A stretch of 26,723 bases of DNA from Paramarasmius palmivorus. Taxonomy: Eukaryota; Basidiomycota; Agaricomycetes; Agaricales; Marasmiaceae. Numbering within the stretch: the first letter of the stretch is position 1; each line of letters starts with the position of its first letter. The DNA lies in contig JAYKXP010000324.1 in NCBI GenBank assembly GCA_037176845.1, forward strand, positions 1 to 26,723. Direction: 5' to 3'. The position numbers and the translations under genes are program-made. Positions 9,939 to 19,109 of the stretch are shown here, in pieces. Below the pieces are notes generated by a model. It ran no database searches. It saw only the letters and a program-made list of their open reading frames with translations, and was not told the DNA's origin.

Positions 9939-12135
9939 CTAAGAATCCGCTTCCAACCCACTCTCCTTCTCCGTCCTCCTAACCATCTGCGTCGCCCTCC
10001 CACTCCTCCCTCTCACCCCCTCCCCATACCTATAAAACACAAACGGAATCGGCGCAATCCCCACCCCAACCAGCGCAAGCAACAACCCCGCATACTGAAA
10101 CCCCATACCCCCAAACATCTGGTTCACATACAGCGGTACCATCGCACCAATCTCCGACCTCACAAGCGTCTTTGCTGCGATAGCCGACGCAGCGTAGTCG
10201 GAGTAACAATCGACGATGTAGGAGTTTCCCGAGATGTATAAGAGGATTAGGGCGAAGCCGAACATGAACCCGGCGATACAGGGGCCTATCCAGTGGACGT
10301 GGGTGTAGGCGCCTGTGAATGCGAATACGAAAAGCGCGGAAGGTAATAGACTAGTTGTCGTTAGGTTGGCATCGAATTAGCAACTCGTACGGTGAAAAAT
10401 TTAGAGTGGCGGAACATACATGGCCCCAAGCATCATCGGAAACAGCCTCGCTTCAGGGTATGTCCCAAACTTGGTATAATGCGCGTATATCTTTTCTTGG
10501 AGGGGCATGACAAGCATGGCGAGTGTGATGCCGATCTACAAGTGTCAGGTGCGTGAGTGAGCGGTGATTGTGGAGGAGGAGGAGGTGGTGGTGGGGACAT
10601 ACCATAACACTAACGAACGTAACACCCGTCATACCCAAGCCAAATCCACGTACTTCCTCAAACGCTATCGGGAATGCGAAGAAGAGGAGATCTAAAGCAA
10701 AGCACCTGGTCAGCGCGTGGTGATGCCAGAGATATGAAATGAACACCTACATAAGATGCTGTATACAAATGAAAGATCTTGATATTGATATATAGCTGTT
10801 AGCAGGGGATGCAATTACAAGCGAAGTAACTCACATATAGTCATAAACGCCAAAATGGGCTCCGTAAACAACATCACCAACGGTCTCCCCAGCGCCGTCT
10901 TCATCATCTCCTTGAAAGGCGGGCTCTCCAATTCCTCGATAGTGCGATACTTGTCGTCACCGGTTTCCTGTCGGAGTGCCTTGGCTTTTTTACGTAGAAG
11001 AGCGGTGGCTAGGGTTTCGGGCATTATTAGGGTGAGGAGGAAGCAGAGACCGCTGAAGATGAATAGGACCCAATCTATAAGGTGGATAAGTCGAGGGATT
11101 ATCTGTTAATCCACTATTTGACTCACAGATCCATCGCCAACCGGCTTTCTCACCGATCCAACCGCCGATAAGTGGGCCTAGGACTGGTCCCAAACTAACC
11201 ACACAACGAAAACTCTTTAGTGGTCTATCGAAAACAAGCAGCACGTCACACTTACAATATCGCAAACGAAAACGTTGCCATCGGCAACCCACGCTCTTCA
11301 ATCGCCCATACATCCGCGACACTAGCACCCAAAAACCCATCAGCACCCAACACCAACCTTTCTGCACACTGAACGACAACTCACCTTCCACCGACATTAC
11401 AAATAGGCGCAGACGCAGCCAACCCCGCAATCTGCCTTCCAACAACGAGCGTTGCGGCGTTCTTGGCTAATGCGCTTGGGAGTGTGAATATGAAGAAGAA
11501 AAATATGCTTAGGCAGTATGGGAGTCGACGGCCGGATACTTCGGAGAGGGGGGCGAAGAATAGAGGTCTACGAAGGTTGTGAGCACCGAGTCCAAGCAGG
11601 GTAAAGGGTGAAGGGTAAGGAACTCACCCAATCCCAAAACCTATCACGAAACAAGTGACCGTCAAGTTGACGATTTCCTGGGAGGTGTGGAGGTCTCTCG
11701 TTGGGCCTTCCATGCTGTGAATATAAACATGAGCAGACCGTGAAGCGAAAAAAGCCGCGCTACTCACTCTCCAGTGATAATCGAACTCCCCAACGCTGCT
11801 GCTGTACAAAGAAACGCCGTCGTAAGGGTCACATACCTACAACAACGCGTAAGCAACAGATAAGGCCAACGCAAAATCCAAACATACCACTTCCTCCAAC
11901 GACTCCACTCCCTAGGATCCTCCCGTTTGCCCTTCTCAAACTCCACAACATGTATACCCTGACGCGTATAAGATCTTTCGAGATTCGCAAGCGTATGCTC
12001 CGTGCTTCTTCTCGACAGCCCGTGAGATAGTTGCAAGGCACCATGCTCCTGACCAAGAACACGTAGCTCCTCTTCCTGTTCGCTCGAAAGAGCAGGGGGA
12101 CGAGCGAACTCTGCTTCTAGAGGTTCTGAAGGCAT
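9939..12135 (-). CDS. MFS transporter, DHA1 (drug:H+ antiporter-like)
   Basis: Eleven exons on the minus strand: 12135-11888, 11836-11768, 11714-11628, 11567-11385, 11321-11256, 11194-11127, 11074-10835, 10777-10751 (27 nt), 10691-10603, 10535-10420 and 10350-9939. The product is 534 residues. After a hydrophilic N-terminus of about 80 residues comes the DPREWS.WRKW entry motif of fungal DHA1 proteins. Then come about twelve hydrophobic helices with GPLFFAPLSEVSGRR (between helices 2 and 3), APICNVGGSVADVW, the antiporter motif LGPVLGPLIGGWIGE, a long cytosolic loop after PETLA, YLSFVYSILYLLF (spliced through the 27-nt exon), and GNSYIVDCYSDYAASA near the end. Such carriers sit in the plasma membrane and export small molecules; the substrate cannot be inferred. 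It is divergent from the hydrolase at 12528 with a 392-nt shared upstream region, and it interrupts the small-family array. Confidence 0.92.
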
Positions 12136-12527
12136 GAGCGGAAAATGGGACGAGAGAAAAGTGACAAAAAACGCACGATATGAGAGCCCTTATATACTGA
12201 TTAATGTTCGGCACACTGGGCTTGAGATGCACCATACAAAAACCATGGTCGATAAGCGCGACGGCGGGGGAACATCCATGTTGCGATGCGAGATGGAAGA
12301 AGGAAGGAGAGTCGGCACGGCATTGAAACGGCATGCGGTCATTCTCCCAGGCCTGGCGTGGTAAGCGCCCTTATCCCGAACGTGCTGCCGGCTACATACA
12401 GACAACCTCAATGTTCTTCTCGAGATCAGTGTCAGTGTGACGCCTTCATTCTTTTGCATTCGATTCATCGCTGCGGTCCTGTCATCCCACTTCTTCTCCC
12501 CTTCTTTTCTACTTTCCAATCTTGTGC
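12136..12527. promoter_or_regulatory. Divergent promoter, MFS / BEM46-like hydrolase
   Basis: A 392-nt gap separates two divergent start codons, so both promoters must be here. The part nearest the hydrolase is a pyrimidine-rich tract (about 12490-12522, TTCTTCTCCCCTTCTTTTC), a common feature just upstream of fungal start codons. A TATATA-like stretch lies near 12191, about 57 nt from the MFS start. No gene was recognised in the gap. Confidence 0.5.
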
Positions 12528-14057
12528 ATGGCCCCAGGAGCCCTAACAGTCTTTGGCAAGGTAAGTCCACGCTCCAGACCCCAGAACCACCATCTCAACG
12601 TTATTCAACAGCTCATCCGGCACGGTCAAATCCTGCTTATATATCCTTCAGCTTTTGAATCTCGGGAAGAACGACGTACGTCCCCTCACCTCTACCCCGT
12701 CCCCGACTCACGGTCCACCAGTCGCAAACTACGACTTTCCTTCAGATCTCCCTTACGAAGACGTCGATATTGTTACTTCAGACAGGAAAACACTTAAATG
12801 TATTCTTTTACGAGCTAATCGACGTAGCCGACTCAGCACGGACTCTCCTTCATCCGCAGTATGTCATGCTGCCTCGTTGCACGCATTCCGTCTCTAACTC
12901 TTCTACATATATAGGACAAGGGCAAGGGCAAAGCTCCACGCGCTACAGTAATCATGTTCCACGGAAACGGTTATCATATCTGGCACCACGCGTTTTCAGG
13001 ATCGAAATTCGTAGAATTGGGGTGTGATGTTTTGTTGGTGTCTTATAGAGGGTCAGGCTCGTTTCCTTTCCTCTTCCTTTTCACATGTACTCATACCTCT
13101 CCACGGGCTTAGGTACGGTCATTCCCAAGGCACACCATCAGAGAAAGGTATGTTCCTTCATCTCGTCACTGTGACTTCGCTAACATGCACGTATACCGGA
13201 AAAAGGCCTACAAAAAGACTCCCAAGCCGCATTAGAATACGTCCTCGCTCACCCTGAACTCTCCCAACGACCCATAGTGCGTACCCAGCCCACTCAACCA
13301 CACGAATTACAACCAATCATGTACACAGATCCTCCACGGCCACTCCCTAGGAGGCGCCGTAGCCATCGACCTCACACATCGAAACCCCCACAAGGTGCGT
13401 CTCTCCTACACCCCTTGCACACCCCATACCCCCAGCCCCCAAAACACCCCATGCCCCAACCCAACTCCTACACCCAACTCCTACACCCAAAAAAAAAACA
13501 CACACTAAACACACACCCCCAGATAACCGCCCTAATAATCGAAAACACCTTCCTCTCCATCCCCGCTGTAGTCCAAGACATCCCCGGCCTCCGCCACCTC
13601 ATCATCTTCATCCACCAAAAATGGGAATCCCACAAACGCATCCGGGGTATCCCGGGGAAGACACCGATATTGATGTTTAGTGGGACGGATGATGAAGTGG
13701 TACCCGCGAAACAGATGAAGGAGTTGTGGGATATTGCGCAACAGAGGAGTAGGAAGGTGGAGAGAAGGCAAGGGAAAGGGGCAGGGGGTTGGAAGAGGTT
13801 TTTGGTGAGGTCTGGGGGTGGTGGTGATAGTGAGGAGAAGGAGAGTGAGGATGGTGAGGATGATGGTAAGGATGAGGAGAGGCCGAATATGGATGTGTTT
13901 AAGAGTATACCAGGGGGCACGCATGGTGAGGTTGTTGCTCGATGTATAAACATGAACACCTCGCTAACGAGTAATAACAGCTGATACGTGGGTAAAACCA
14001 AACTATTGGTCGACGATAGATACATTCTTGTCAAAGGTGACGAAGAGCCGGTTATGA
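12528..14057 (+). CDS. Alpha/beta hydrolase, BEM46/ABHD13-like
   Basis: Nine exons: 12528-12560, 12612-12675, 12722-12858, 12915-13051, 13113-13147 (35 nt), 13206-13276, 13329-13394, 13523-13925 and 13981-14057. The product is 340 residues. The family consists of serine hydrolases of unknown physiological substrate, associated with membranes in fungi. Visible motifs are LLIYPSAF near residue 18, LPYEDVDIVT, the oxyanion HGNG at 94-97, VLLVSYRG followed by YGHSQGTPSEKG, the nucleophile GHSLGG with Ser165, IIENTFLSIP, HQKWES, Asp238 in SGTDDEVVP and His315 in GGTHADTW. The triad is complete. The usual N-terminal membrane anchor is missing: exon 1 has only 11 codons. The first intron is a multiple of three and open, so intron retention would add 17 residues. 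A Gly/Lys/Glu-rich linker is inserted between Asp238 and His315. The intron 13395-13522 is long (128 nt) and almost pure C/A. Confidence 0.92.
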
Positions 14058-14209
14058 CAGTGGTGAGTTGTCCTTGTGTTTTGGCACGGATTTTTTCGAC
14101 TTATTTATACTATAACCTAGACATAGACACTCTGTAGCAACGATACCCTGCAGCTGTACAATACACAATACACAAGCTTTTTTCAATTTTTGAGGAACCT
14201 CGCCCGAAC

Positions 14210-14276
14210 TGCTGACGTAATACCAGCCATGGACGACTCAAACTCGAATACTGTATTCTAGCTCTCTTTCCCAACT
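14210..14276 (+). pseudogene. Relic of small-family leader and exon 1
   Basis: GCTGACGTAATACCA followed by an ATGGAC.AC.CAAACTC stretch (ATG at 14229) matches the leader and start of copy 4 (16407-16470). The relic then jumps to CTAGCTCTCTTTCCCAAC, a piece of exon 1 normally encoding LALFPN, and ends there. The frame hits TAG after 11 codons. It looks like an internally deleted exon 1 with no exon 2 behind it. Confidence 0.6.
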
Positions 14277-14297
14277 AAACCACCCAAGGCCGAATTC

Positions 14298-14397
14298 ATG
14301 TCCGACACTTGTTCTTGAGCTGGTTTTGCGGAGATGGTGGTGGTACCGTGCCAGAAGAGAAAAAGACCCCTGACAGCGCTTTCGTGACGGGCGCTTA
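14298..14397 (+). promoter_or_regulatory. Duplicated copy of TFIIE alpha / copy 1 promoter
   Basis: TCCGACACTTGTTCTTGA, GCGGAGATGGTGG, AGAAGAGAAAAAGACC and TTTCGTGACGGGCGCTTA occur here in the same order as at 8768-8932. The block contains sequence lying within 60 nt of the TFIIE alpha start, so the duplicated unit reached almost into that gene. It now fronts pseudogene copy 2 and has lost part of the middle. Confidence 0.7.
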
Positions 14398-14423
14398 AGC
14401 GTACAGCAAGTCTCTTCAGCACC

Positions 14424-14939
14424 ATGATGCCCTTTCAAATCCCCACAGCAGAATCGCTGGACCGAGTCTATCAAGGATTTCTAGCTCTCTTTCCCAACGA
14501 TGGCACAGTACCTTTCCACCCCCATGGCCAATACGCGCCAAGTTCTAACACCCCAAAGATTCACAGAAACACAACCTGCCCCACCTATCCCAGACCAACT
14601 ATCCGACAAATTCTGTATCTGGGGGTATCACCTCACCGACGAACTCTTTTTTGCCTACGAACAATCCCTTCCTCCAGCGTCATCTCACAAATGCGACTTG
14701 GCCTCCAGGTATAGGGCGGTACTCGAGACGTGCGAAAGGCTTGGTATGATAATTTTGTGACGGGTGATACGCCAGAGGAGTCGTATATGATTTGGTCTAG
14801 ACATTTCCCAACTACTGGTATCCCAGTGTCTGCGGTCCCTTGTGCGGAGAAAATGGAACAGTTGAGAAGAGAATTGAAGTTTGAGGTGGATGCGCAGTGG
14901 TTTCTTCATCCAAAGTTGGGTTCCCGGAAAGTAGCCTGA
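14424..14939 (+). pseudogene. Small unrecognised family, copy 2 (dead)
   Basis: The sequence follows copies 1 and 3 almost throughout but carries two lesions. First, the exon 1 splice donor is lost: where the others have ACCCCGTAAGT, this copy has ACAGTACCT at 14505-14513. Even if GTACCT at 14508 were used, the phase would not match exon 2. Second, a 10-nt deletion between 14751 and 14752 removes the sequence corresponding to CCTAGGGTGA of copy 3 and shifts the frame, giving a TGA at 14758-14760. After the deletion, the frame matching the rest of the family runs to a stop at 14937-14939. The promoter box at 14380-14397 is kept, so it may still be transcribed. I do not think it makes the family protein. 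Confidence 0.8.
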
Positions 14940-15739
14940 CAGGTGCCGGTGAGTACTTGAGCGACGCTTGATCAGATGCTGGTTGTGACCAGCTTTTTTC
15001 TTTTACACGTTCTAGATCTGGTACATATATAATTCGCGTCAAATCGGCTTTGTTTTCCTACAACGTCCCGTTGAATGTAACATCTTTCTTGTTGGTCGCA
15101 AAATCGATAGAGGTGCTTTCACGAGGGCGACCTCCCAATGTGGTGTCATGCGAAGGGCTCGCTATAGCCTATAAGAAGTAGGTGTAAGCAAGTCTAGAAT
15201 GCCTGCAGGCTGCGAGACAAACATAGTCTACGAACTTGGCCCTGATCTCAAGCCGCAAACTGTACGTGCGCTGGTTGGCATGTTATGAGAAGCAACCATT
15301 TCGAACAAGCGAATAGCCTATGAGATGACTGGATGTCAAGTTCACACCTACCGGAGGAGCGAAGCAGACGAGGAAGGTAACAAACGGGCGGCCTTCGAAA
15401 AGAGGGTCACAGATAATCGATACTAAAGGCTGCCGGACATCTTCAGAGTTTTCGCGGACCCTGCAGAAACCAGTAGACGATAACTTCCCGAGCCAGAACG
15501 ATAGGGCCTTGGAATAGCTATCTCAGAAGGCGACGGAGTAGAGGCCTACTCCCCCAGAGACACCGTGACTACGCAGAATAACACTACGGCCAGTAGTAGT
15601 CATTGCGATGAGCCTAGCGTCAAGGCTAAGAATCGAGACGAAGTAATAGATCAAGTTGATAGCGGCGATATCTCCTCTTGTAAGTACTGGCAAAGGGCTG
15701 CAGTCGTTGAACCCCTTTCTTCCCTTCATTACCATTACC
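14940..15739. other. 800-nt gap between copies 2 and 3
   Basis: The first 180 nt are the shared 3' flank of the family (GACCAGCTTTTTT, AAATCGGCTTTGTTTTCC, AACGTC, ATGTAACATCTTTCTT). The remainder, about 15120-15739, has no similarity to the other copies' upstream regions. It contains a minus-strand open stretch at about 15523-15680 with a hydrophobic run (INLIYYFVSILS) but no convincing gene model. Copy 3 therefore has a different promoter from copy 1. Confidence 0.5.
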
Positions 15740-16271
15740 ATGAATCCCTGGCCCTTTCAGGTCCATACAGCCGAATCGCTAGACCGAGCCTATCAAGGAT
15801 TTTTAGCTCTCTTCTCCAGCGATGGTACCCCGTAAGTGTCCTTTAACACCTTTCCACCAAAGCCTGGTCCAAATCACCCCGGGCCCAACTAGATTCACAG
15901 AAACACAACCAGCCCCACCTATTCCAGACCAACTATCCGACAAATTCTGCATCTGGGGGTATCACCTCACCGATGAACTTTTTTATGCCTACGAACAATC
16001 CTTACCTCCTCACAAAGGCGACTTGGCCTCACGGTATAAGGCGGTACTCGAGACGTGCGAAAGACTTGGTATGATACCTAGGGTGAATTTTGTGACGGGT
16101 GATACGCCAGATCAGTCGTATATGATTTGGTCTAGACATTTCCCAACGACTGGTATACCGGCGTCTGCGGTGCCTTGTGCGGAGAAAATGGAAGAGTTGA
16201 GGAAGGAATTGAAGTTTGAGGTGGATGCGCGGTGGTATCTTCATCCAAAGTTGGGTTCTCGGAAAGCCTGA
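15740..16271 (+). CDS. Small unrecognised family, copy 3 (intact)
   Basis: Two exons, 15740-15831 and 15893-16271, with a 61-nt intron at exactly the same position and phase as copy 1 (GTAAGT donor, AACTAG acceptor). The product is 156 residues. Exon 1 has six extra codons at the start (MNPWPFQVH...), while exon 2 lacks a few Ser codons after QSLPP and the last few residues, so the total length equals copy 1. Most exon 2 residues are identical to copy 1 by eye, and the IWSRHFPTTGIPASAVPCAEK stretch is fully kept. No function is known. Its upstream region is unrelated to that of copies 1 and 2, so expression may differ. Its 3' flank leads directly into the leader of copy 4, which begins only 180 nt later. 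Confidence 0.78.
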
Positions 16272-16451
16272 GTAGCTTAGCTTTTGACGCGTTCCGCAGT
16301 TTTGTTTTTCAGCAACGTCTATTGTGTGTATAGGTGAACGAACTTGTTAAATGTAACATCTTTTTTTCTGTCCAAAAATCGAGTCGGTTGTAAATCGATG
16401 GAGTTGCTGACGTAATACCAATCTGAATTTTTCACTTTGAAATTGAACGCC

Positions 16452-17008
16452 ATGGACCACCCAAACTCTCAAGCTCAAACTCATTCATCCAGCCATGTAT
16501 ATGATACAGTTACGCGAATAGACCGAGTCTGTCAAGGATTTTTCGCTCTCTTTCCCAACGATGGCACCCCGTAAGCGTCCTTCGCCTTTCCAATTTTCAG
16601 ACCCCTAAATTCTAAAACGCCAGGTGCACAGAAATGCAACCAGCCCCACATATCCCCACCCATCTATCCAATAAACCCTGCGTCTGGGGGTACCGGCTCA
16701 CCGATGAACTCTTTCGTGCCCACGAACACTCACACTCACAACCCCTGCAGCGGTCCGAGGAAGAGAAATTTTCTTACAGATACAACACAATATTCTGGAC
16801 AAGCGAAAGACTCGAAATGAAACCCATGGTAGACTTTGTAATGGGCCCTACGGTAAATGACGCCTACGTGATTTGGTCGAAACATTTCCCGACGAGTGGT
16901 ATCCCGGCGCCTGAGATACCTTGTGCGGAGAAGTTGGAGATGCTTAAGAGGGAGTTGAGGTTTGAGGAGGATGGGCAGTGGTTTGTTCATCCGAGGTTTG
17001 TGGGTTGA
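16452..17008 (+). CDS. Small unrecognised family, copy 4 (divergent)
   Basis: Two exons, 16452-16570 and 16624-17008, with a 53-nt intron (GTAAGC donor, GCCAG acceptor) and the same phase as the other copies. The product is 167 residues. The start was placed at the ATG at 16452, because the ATG at 16494 is in a frame that stops before exon 1 ends. This gives a longer polar N-terminus (MDHPNSQAQTHSSSH) before the DRVCQGFFALFPNDGTP block. It is the most divergent copy: the middle reads HEHSHSQPLQRSEEEKF and DFVMGPTVNDAYVIWSKHF, yet the Trp, Cys and Pro landmarks and the final PCAEKLEMLKREL.FEEDGQW..HP are kept. That pattern argues that the protein is or was under selection. TGACGTAA, a bZIP/CRE-like octamer, lies at 16408-16415, 36 nt before the start. 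Confidence 0.7.
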
Positions 17009-17331
17009 GCTTGGTTAGTTGGTTGGTTGGTTACTTGACAATGAATCACTGTGACCACCTTGAATACAGCCTGAGGGTCATGTTGGCCAACAAGTCTGGA
17101 TGAGGCGTAACGCGTTTGACTCGTTTAGGTTACGAGCGTCGATGTTCCGTGTTCCGTGGGTGTATATTGTACTAGTAGGTACCTATATGCATGCCGCAAA
17201 ATGGGCGCGCCTGCTATCCCCATAGTATCAATGACTAGGTCCCACTACGCTGACGCTAAAAAATGACTCACACCAATGGCAATAATACCCAAACCTCCGC
17301 TCAACCATACTCACATCCAAACCATATAACC
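17009..17331. other. Gap before GNAT A
   Basis: The gap begins with TTGGTTAGTTGGTTGG, a short repeat after copy 4. Nothing coding was recognised. A TGACTCA heptamer sits at 17264-17270, 61 nt before the GNAT A start; it recurs near the other GNAT genes. An in-frame ATG at 17263 would extend GNAT A by 23 polar residues, but the paralogues start at the later ATG. Confidence 0.5.
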
Positions 17332-18112
17332 ATGACTGAATTCTCCTCCCAGACCCAAAAAGACGACAACTTTTGTTTCCCAATCCCAGATGTACTCGAG
17401 AACGACCGAGTCAAAGTCGTTCCTTTCATCGTACGCCCTTTCGCCCATACCTCGAAGTTGAAACGTTGAAGATCCCCTGTAGCCCGCGCACCACGCCCAA
17501 CCGCTTTTTTCCATCATCGACATCCCACTCTGGCAATACATCCCCTTTGGTCCATACACCTCCGCCTCCGACATGGTCAACGGACTCTGGGAAGGTCGTA
17601 TGCACGCCCGGTCTAGCGAGACGCTTTTCGTCATCTACGACAAAACGCAAACACCCGAAGAGACAGCGATTGTAGGCGCAATAGGCTTCGTGAACGCCTC
17701 TCCAACAGACCTTCTCGCCGAAATCGGTCCCATCATCGTCTCTTCTCAATTCCAGGGAAAAGGCATCGCGGTGAATGCTGTAGGTCTACTCATGCATTAC
17801 GCGTTGGACCTTCCGGAGAGAGGTGGTTTGGGTCTGAGGCGATTGCAGTGGCATGCGAATGTGGTGAACGAAGGGAGTGTCAAGTTGGCTGAGAAAATGG
17901 GGTTTGTGAAAGAAGGGGTGATGAGGTGGCATAGAGTTCTTGAGAGAGGTAAAGGGAAGGAAGTAGGAAGTAATGGTAGGAAAGTTAGGAAGGGAGATCC
18001 GAGAGAAGGATGGGAAGGGAGAGATAGTGTTTTGTTGGCGGTGTGTTGGGATGAGTGGGAAGATGGCGGAAGAGAGAAGGTTGATAAGATAATGGGTTTA
18101 GATAGACGCTGA
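17332..18112 (+). CDS. GNAT-family N-acetyltransferase A
   Basis: Two exons, 17332-17430 and 17483-18112, joined in phase 0 across a 52-nt intron after VPFI, giving 242 residues. The protein is a RimJ/RimL-type (Acetyltransf_3) GNAT, which moves acetyl groups from acetyl-CoA to an amine. Visible are an N-terminal FCFPIPDVLENDRVKVVPF strand, a central GFVNASPTDLLAEIGPIIV core, the acetyl-CoA loop QFQGKGIA, then a helix with GLLMHYALDLPERGGLGLRR, QWHANVVNEGSVKLAEKMGF and the final strand KEGVMRWHRVL. After this comes a charged tail with KGDPREGWEGRDSVLLAVCWDEWE. No signal peptide or membrane segment is present. It converges on GNAT B (228 nt apart). It is closest to GNAT D, which sits in mirror position. 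The acceptor substrate is unknown. Confidence 0.9.
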
Positions 18113-18277
18113 GTTAGGGTCTTATCTTTATCTTTAGACGCTTGTAAATTGGAATACGACCTTGCTACTACTTAGAACGAATGTTCGAAGCCAAATATCT
18201 GCGTTTCCCTTTCAATTCCACACTCCAACTTTAGATCTACTTCCGAACTTTGAATTGCAGTAACAATAGAAATACAA

Positions 18278-18312
<35 letters not shown>

Positions 18313-18340
18313 AGACTAAAAACCTCGTACTCATGTACAC
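18113..18340. other. Convergent intergenic region GNAT A / GNAT B
   Basis: The two genes end tail to tail. The gap holds a run of 26 A at 18276-18301, followed by ACTAAAAACTAAAGACTAAAAACC, an imperfect AAAACT repeat. No gene. Confidence 0.6.
18276..18301 (+). repeat. Homopolymer run of 26 A
   Basis: A pure 26-nt A tract lies between the convergent GNAT A and GNAT B stop codons. It may be a slippage product or a relic poly(A) insertion; its exact length may also be a sequencing artefact. Confidence 0.9.
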
Positions 18341-19109
18341 TCACCGTAACATCCTCTCAACCTTCTCCCTCAACCCATCCTCCCAAACATCCCAATACGT
18401 AGCCAAAACCACAACATCACCTCCAGGACATCCTTCTCTCGGATCTCCCTTTCTTTCCCTATGACGCTCCATAGCCACCGACTTAATGGGATCCAAAACC
18501 TGACACCACCTCAACACTCCCTCTTTCACAAACCCCATCTTCAACGCCAGCCCCACACTAGCTTCATTCAACTCATTCGTCTGCCATTGGATTCTTCGTA
18601 GCCCCAAACCGCCTTGGTCGGGTAGATCCAACGCGTAACGCATCAACAGTCCAACGGCGTGTGATGAGACGTGTGTTCGTTGGAAGGCTTTGAACGTGAC
18701 GATACCGATCTCGGCGAGAAGGTGTTCGGGGCTGCAGTTGCATAGTAAGACGAATCCCGCTGCTTCTTGTGGTTGATGTTGAGATGGAGATGGGGATGTG
18801 GTATCGTACACGACGAACACGGTGTAACCGGGATTCGGTTTGACGCGTTTTTCCCAGTATTCTTCAACGAGTTCTTCAGGGGATGTGTAGGGACCTATAG
18901 GGATGTATTGTGTGATTTCTGGAGAGGAGTTGAGCCCTGTGTGGATGGTTGATGTGTGTTGTGAAGGCTATCGGTGCGAGAAGGGTTGTGTTGACTGGGT
19001 GATGCATGATGAGCGGACGCACGATGAAGGGAACGAGTTTAACACGGTCGGTTTGTAGGATATCTGGGATTGGGAAGCAAAAATTTGTGTCTTTCGAGGA
19101 AGAGAACAT
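18341..19109 (-). CDS. GNAT-family N-acetyltransferase B
   Basis: Two exons on the minus strand, 19109-19023 and 18967-18341, with a 55-nt intron (GTGCGT donor, GATAG acceptor) at the same codon as in GNAT A, giving 237 residues. The fold is the same: FCFPIPDILQTDRVKLVPF, then EAAGFVLLCNCSPEHLLAEIGI, AFQRTHVSSHAVGLLMRYALD, GGLGLRRIQWQTNELNEASVGLALKMGF and KEGVLRWCQVL. The acetyl-CoA loop reads QRTHVSS rather than the QGKGIA of copy A. QRTHV-like loops are common in fungal members, so this is probably the older form. The C-terminal tail keeps KGDPREG and YWDVWEDGLREKVE. Its closest relative here is GNAT C, which is divergently oriented 1.1 kb away. The region upstream contains TGACTCG 15 nt before the start. 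Confidence 0.9.

Larger units (their letters stand above)
14058..14423. other. Gap with relic leader and copied TFIIE promoter
   Basis: Two duplicated pieces fill most of this gap. About 14205-14276 is a broken leader plus exon 1 fragment of the small family. From about 14298 to 14397 runs a copy of the TFIIE alpha/copy 1 promoter, ending in the conserved box at 14380-14397. Both are listed separately. Confidence 0.65.

Noticed and set aside
13468..14034. 188-codon minus-strand open frame opposite the hydrolase exons 8 and 9
   Set aside because: It is the antisense shadow of a strongly conserved hydrolase exon; its Ser/Pro-rich translation arises from the G-rich sense strand.
9939..14057. 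MFS transporter plus hydrolase as a secondary-metabolite cluster
   Set aside because: No backbone synthase, P450 or pathway regulator is present; BEM46-like hydrolases and DHA1 carriers are common singletons.
15523..15741. Minus-strand open frame with a hydrophobic run between copies 2 and 3
   Set aside because: It looked faintly like a piece of a fungal membrane protein, but no flanking exons or family motif could be found.
17263..17331. Upstream in-frame ATG for GNAT A
   Set aside because: It would add 23 polar residues absent from B, C and D, and GNAT D starts exactly at the equivalent of 17332.
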